DNA of 64,000 bases from Atherix ibis. Taxonomy: Eukaryota; Arthropoda; Insecta; Diptera; Athericidae. This document shows, piece after piece, positions 58,657-64,000 of this stretch (its first letter is position 1; the number at the start of each line of letters is the position of its first letter). The stretch lies in NCBI GenBank assembly GCA_958298945.1, contig OY282610.1, forward strand, positions 23,026,233 through 23,090,232. The letters run 5' to 3'. The position numbers were made by a program, and so were the translations under genes. The notes under the pieces were generated by a model that had not been told where the DNA came from, did not search any database, and saw nothing but the letters and a program-made list of their open reading frames with translations.

Positions 58657-60529
58657 TAAAACAAAACGGTGCATATTTGACCCAAAACGGACAAATCGGA
58701 ACCATGTTAAATAAAATCTTGAAATAATGGAATTCTTTTTTTTCCAAAGCAATATAAAATTTTTTTAATTTGTTCAATCAATAATAAGTTATTTAGCCAA
58801 TATTTTAGATAATAACAAAAAAATACTTCCCACTGTAAAAGTCTTTGTAACCAATTAACTGCCCTCTAAAGAGTCGTGTTTTTTTTTTGCTGAAACAAAC
58901 TCTTGAAATATACCAAAATTTACTATGGCCCAGTTTCTTATTCGAAAATTTTCCAAATCCAACTCATAGTCGAATGAGTTTATGAATATTTTGGATTGCA
59001 TTCAAATTAAAATAAACATTGTAGAACGTTTGTTTTGAAAAGAACACTTGTAATTGTATAGCTCTTCTACACGTACTTCCTAAATAGCACATGCTCAATA
59101 AATTACGTCATTTAAATTTCATTAAACCAACAACAATTTCTCTTAACATAAACTTTAAATTTTCTCATTAATAAATTAATAATAATCAAATATTAAATAT
59201 GAAGCTTATGAGATGAGGTTTTTTTTTTTGCCCTCTTGTTCTTTGTTTATGATTGCCTGTGTACAATCTGTATTTTCCATTGTGCAAATTCTGATTAAAT
59301 ACGTCACACACTTTTGGTGATAACATTTTCAATTCGCCCCTTTTCATGCGGAGCTGTGGGTAATTTGAGCGGCATTTGAGTTTGCAATCAATATCCCCAA
59401 ACATCGCGGCGTAATTGTTTTTACCGACAGTATCGAAAACTTAGAGACCACTTGGAGCCTCATCATTTGGCCCGGTGCTCAATTGCATTCGATTATTGGT
59501 TGGTTGTTGAATTTTGTTACTTTCCGGGTGTCATGTTTATATCCTCGGCAATGAGCGAATGTCACCGATACCTCTCTCTTTATCCGTTCTGACATTTACC
59601 ACACGCGCAATTTGAAAATTTTTTTTCTCAAAGATATTCAAAATTTCTTTAAGGGCAAGTCCCTTCCAAGACAAAAAAAAACATAATTCGAATTGGCATT
59701 ATTTACTTCTGGCTTATACAAATAAAATTTAAGTGCCTAAGCGACTAAGAGAATAAATCTGCACTCAAATAATGGGAGTTTATTTCCTTCCATTAGCCTA
59801 GCTATACTATGACTCGGTTTGTGAATCAACAATTCTTATCGTATTCTGCTGTAAGTATTCATGTTAATATTTTTTATTATAATCTATTAAATAATTAATA
59901 ATAAAATTCAATTGAGATATTGTTGGTTATTGCATATAAGACTTTTTGTTAGTTGTGGATGTTGGTTTATTTTGATAAAATCGAATTTTAGATTAAATTT
60001 TAAAAAAAAAATTTTCGATAAGAGATTTTTTATATATTTTAGCTAAATACGAATTTTTTATTATTATATTTGTACATATTAAGAAAAAAACATTTATTAT
60101 TACTTCTAAAACTGAATGTTTAATTAATTAATTGAGGAATTGATTGCAATTTTTTGTTGTTGTTGAAATTGACTGAAAACTAAATTAAACGAGTTTTTAG
60201 TTGCCATTTTTTTCTTTTTCTTTTTAACGGTTATTGCTTAATTGATAGTTTTCATTTTTTTTTTTAAAATAATTTTTGTTTAAACTATAAATATTTTGAT
60301 TGGTATTTTCTTGTTTTTTTTTTTAAAAAAAAAAAATTATTTTTGTATTCATGGTTGCCATTTTGTTTTGCCCACCGCCATTTTGAAATTATCTTTAAAT
60401 CAACCATTTCTTTTCTTATAAAAATTAACTAAAAATTATTTTACTGTTAGTTTATTTTTTTCTGCACACATTAACTAAAAACGATTTCTTTTTTCATCTT
60501 CTTAAAATTAAAAAAAAAAAACTAATATT
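58657..60529. other. AT-rich DNA, no gene seen
   Basis: A patch of mixed composition at 59220-59620 contains no recognised gene. The minus-strand frame 59404-59186 has no supporting evidence. Confidence 0.35.
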
Positions 60530-61060
60530 GTCAGCATTTTTCTTATTTTTTTTCAAAATTAACTTAACTATTTCATCAGTTTTTAAAGAATTTTATCGAT
60601 ATTTTTTGAAGAAACTTTTCGCCATTTTTGAAAGCAGTTTCCTGCGTTTGTTTTTAATGAAAATTTTTTTTAATTTTTTTTTACGGAAGCTTTCCAGCTT
60701 TTTTCATAAAAACTTTCGGCAATTTTTTATAGAATTTGTCAGTAATTTTTTTTTTTTTAAAAAAAAATTTTCTAGAAATTTTTTACCTTATTTTTTTTTT
60801 AATTTTTATAGACAATTTCCGCCAAAGTTACCACATTTTTTGAAGTAAAACAAATTATTTTGCTAGAAATTGTGCAGCATTTTTTTTTTTTGGAAACTTT
60901 TCAGCATTTTTAATCAAACTTTTTCACTATTTTCAACGAAAATTTTTAGCTCTATATTCATTGAAACTTTTTGTCATTTTTTATATAAGTTTTCCACTAT
61001 TTTGTGGTAACAATTTTGTCGAATTTAAAAAAAAAAGTTATTTTGGAAAAAAATTACTGC
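60530..61060 (+). repeat. degenerate short-period repeat
   Basis: Loose repetition of words such as AAACTTTTCGCCATTTTT, AAACTTTTTGTCATTTTT and GGAAACTTTTCAGCATTTTT about every 30-60 bp. It resembles a decayed version of the adjacent tandem array. The 106-codon Phe-rich frame here is a composition artefact. Confidence 0.6.
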
Positions 61061-61843
61061 CCCCTCAGGGCCATTTTTCTGGAAATTTTTCGGCGTTTTT
61101 GCACGATTTTTCAGTGTTTTTATAAAAAATTTCTGTATTTTCTAATAAAAATTTTACGCCATTTTTTAAAGAAACCTTCGGCCATTTTTTTGTAAGAATT
61201 TTATGCAATGTGCCAGGAAACTTTCTGCTAGTTTTAATAATGAAATTTTATAAAAGAAATTTGCACATATTCCCATTAACACGTGGCATATGTTAGAGCA
61301 AAGACACACAAGCGGGAAATGTGTCTGCCCTCTCATGGCCATTTTTATGCATATTTTTTCGGCGTTTTTCCAAGATTTTTCAGTGTTTTTATAAAAAAAT
61401 TCTGCATTTTCTAATAAAAATTTTACGCCATTTTTTAAAGAAACTTTCGGTCATTTTTTTGTAAGAATTTTATGCAATGTGCCAGGAAACTTTCTGCTAG
61501 TTTTAATAATGAAATTTTATAAAAGAAATTTGCACATATTCCCATTAACACGTGGCATAGAGCAAAGACACACAAGCGGGAAATGTGTCTGCCCTCTCAG
61601 GGCCATTTTTATGCATATTTTTTCGGCGTTTTTCCAAGATTTTTCAGTGTTTTTATAAAAAAAATTCTTCATTTTCTAATAAAAATTTTACGCTATTTTT
61701 TAAAGAAACTTTCGGCCATTTTTTTGTAAGAATTTTATGCAATGTGCCAGAAAACTTTCTGCTAGTTTTTATAATGAAATTTTATATTCCATTAACACGT
61801 GGCATAGAGCAAAGACACACAAAGGGGGGCGGGGGACTGTAGC
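61061..61843 (+). repeat. tandem repeat, 264-268 bp unit, three copies
   Basis: CCCTC(TC)A(G/T)GGCCATTTTT recurs at 61061, 61328 and 61592. Shared boxes are TTTTCAGTGTTTTTATAAAA, AATTTTATGCAATGTGCCAG and TTAACACGTGGCATA. The third unit is shortened and ends in AAAGGGGGGCGGGGG. Confidence 0.95.
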
Positions 61844-64000
61844 GATTTTTTGATGAAATTTCATTTTTTCTTGCTTATTTTATTATTAATTTTTTTAAAT
61901 GGCGTTTTTTTACTTCCCCCAAAATAGGTAATAGTTAATAAGATTCTGTTGTGCTGTTCACCAAAATTTTTTACAAATTTTCGTCTACTACAATTGCATA
62001 CCATATGTGCGCAGAATTTTACTGATGCAGAAAAATGCATATTATTTTATTGTACAATAATTGTTGGTAGATTTTTCTATTTATTTTATATTTTTATTTT
62101 GATTTTCTTGAACACATTTTTATACGAAAACTTTTCTCTTCATATTTTTCCAGCAAGATATGATTTGCAAGTTTTTTTTTTTCTTTATATATAATTTTTT
62201 TTTTTTTTTAAATAATACGAACACTTCCTCTTTTCTCTCATAATCTGTATCTCGTTCTCTTTCGTGTTCGTGTCTCTTTGCAATTCTTTAACTCCTACTC
62301 TCCTTATGGACTGTTCATATCACTCTTTCACTCTATCACCGGTTTCTGTTTGGTGCGGAAATCGAACACGATAAAAAAATTTTTCGAAACCTAAAGAGAA
62401 AAGTTGAGAGAAGAGAAAAAGAAGAGAAAACCAATATAGCAAGAAAGAAGGTTTGTTTATGACATATTTTGAAGTTTGATTAATTTTTTTTCAGCACATG
62501 TGTGTTGGCTTTGTAAATTTTTAATCTGTCTTTAAATTACATACAGTTGAGAACATATGCAAAATTGTACGACCGTATTTATGAGCATGCACCTACCTAT
62601 CCACACGAATACACTGACTGACAAATTTATAGTTTTAAACGCTTTTTACAATTGTTTTATATATAATTAAATATGATTTTTTTAAATTTTTTTCTGAATT
62701 TCCTTTTTAATTGTTGCAAAGAGAGTGTTCAATAAGTTCTCGGTACTTTTATATTTTTATATTTATCTTCATTAATTACTTTCCTCTATTCTAGTTTTAA
62801 TATTTTCTTGTCAAACTGTTCGTTTTTTTATTTTTAGTTTTATTGCAATCTGATTTTAAGTTTTTTTTCTCTTTTTTTTCCCCTCCATTTCGGTTCTAAT
62901 TAATTCTTTCTCCCAATCTTTCTGTCATTTTACTTTTTACATTTTAAAATATTTTTCCTAATTAATTATCACAACAAAAGATATCAAACACTTTATTAAA
63001 AAAATAATAATAATAATAATTAAAAACCCGCGTCACAATAACAACAAACGAGTGTGGACAGAGAAAAAATAAAAGAAATATTTTCATAAAAGCATTCATT
63101 GTACAAGTCAGAGTAATTTTGTGAAAAAGGCAAAACTAATTACAGAAAATTATTCGTGTTCATTTTGTGGTATTAATTTATTTAACAAAAAAAATTTAAA
63201 AAAAAAACTGACGTGCTCTCTATAGGGGGTCGGGTATACATAATTTGGATCCTTACCACTAAATACATATGACCACAAGTAATTATGCGCATGTGTTTAT
63301 ATTATAATTAATTGTAAACAGAAATGCCATACATTCATACTTATTAACCCACTTGTATGTGACCAGACAATTTCGAATTGTGCTTTTTCGGCTGATAACA
63401 AGTAATGATATTAGGTAGAAATATTGTATTTTGTTATTTTTGTTATTTTTTCACCGCTGCTGTTAACTTGCAAACAATAACATTGATCGTTACCTGACGA
63501 CGCACTATCTGCGCCGATATCACTTTCGATCGAAGAAAATGAAATTTAACGAATCCACAGTCAAAGCAAAAAAAATCTGTCCACCATTCTATGAAAAGTT
63601 TACGAAAAAAGAATATCAAAATTTGAATTTTTTATTTTTATTAAAATGTTTTAAAAAATACTTATTTTTTTTGTATCAAACTTTTACTTAACAATTATTT
63701 ATATTACGATATATTTTTATGTTTATTTAAATAAATTCTAAATAAGTAAAGATTTCGTGTTTGGTAGTACAATTAATAGATTTTGATTCGTTTGATTGGG
63801 GGGGGAAATAGACAGGCACTAAAATATATTTGATTTAATGTCTTTATTGGATTTTCAATTTAATTTTCATTAAATTTGATAATCTAAATTATTTTTTTTT
63901 TCTTTTTTTCCATACCAAAATTTGACAGTGATTTTGTTCTTTTCATAATCAATTGAAAATTGTATATGATCGTAAATTTTTTCCCCATAAAATCAACTAA
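61844..64000. other. AT-rich DNA to the window end
   Basis: A pyrimidine-rich stretch (62220-62340), an AAT run (63002-63020) and a G run (63788-63796) are present. No exon encoding the Rab35 switch regions or other gene was found. Confidence 0.35.

Noticed and set aside
60528..60848. 106-codon Phe-rich ORF
   Set aside because: Composition artefact of T-rich degenerate repeat DNA.
1..64000. tRNA, rRNA and snRNA genes
   Set aside because: No cloverleaf with A and B boxes and no rRNA-like GC-rich block was seen on either strand by eye; a tRNAscan run would be decisive.

Overview
This is an AT-rich eukaryotic nuclear window, most likely from an insect and probably a dipteran. The evidence is a spliced PHF12-type gene with GT-AG introns, the first coding exon of Rab35, mariner transposase relics (including the mauritiana/Mos1 type), Jockey-like and LOA/R1-like retrotransposon fragments, and long low-complexity introns. 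I cannot name the species.

Positions 1-29,000 form an accessory, repeat-driven region. It carries a cluster of small intact ORFs (105-126 codons) that I do not recognise. Two families, called here MGLMDK (three copies: 6065-6382 -, 19924-20253 +, 28255-28572 +) and MSTYAGD (two copies: 5313-5675 +, 20645-20995 -), lie as convergent pairs on two large inverted-repeat arms (about 4570-6790 and 19470-21740). Two more small proteins (13679-14059 - and 23508-23858 -) each sit upstream of one copy of a roughly 5 kb direct duplication (15480-20650 and 24322-28975). Several of these genes share a short intron in the 5' leader just before the ATG. Flanking DNA is nearly identical between copies, while the proteins differ almost only by replacement changes. 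That is the pattern of a young, fast-evolving multigene cluster, and it is the best candidate here for an undescribed system. Between these genes lie transposon relics: Jockey-like elements at 1-1190 and 9300-11090, a DDE transposase relic at 11985-12545, a mariner at 12757-13385, and a degraded unidentified gene at 22088-22690.

Positions 29,000-34,800 are mobile and repetitive DNA: a degraded TE-associated ORF, a dispersed repeat holding three 365-bp tandem units, and two fragments of the same non-LTR element found at position 1.

Positions 34,950-38,859 (minus) hold a complete eight-exon PHF12 gene (938 codons, two PHD fingers and an FHA domain), a chromatin co-repressor subunit. It is divergent from Rab35, whose first coding exon is at 44346-44397 (plus). 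The rest of the window reads as the very long first intron of Rab35, or that intron plus unannotated space. It is filled with a hairpin-bearing minisatellite (45.0-45.7 kb), a 374-bp tandem repeat (48.4-49.3 kb), a 107/122/149-bp satellite (50.7-52.2 kb), an LOA/R1 fragment (54.8-55.9 kb), three mariner fragments of different lineages (56.7-58.7 kb) and a 266-bp tandem repeat (61.06-61.84 kb).

All calls are from reading the sequence by eye. No database search or alignment program was used.
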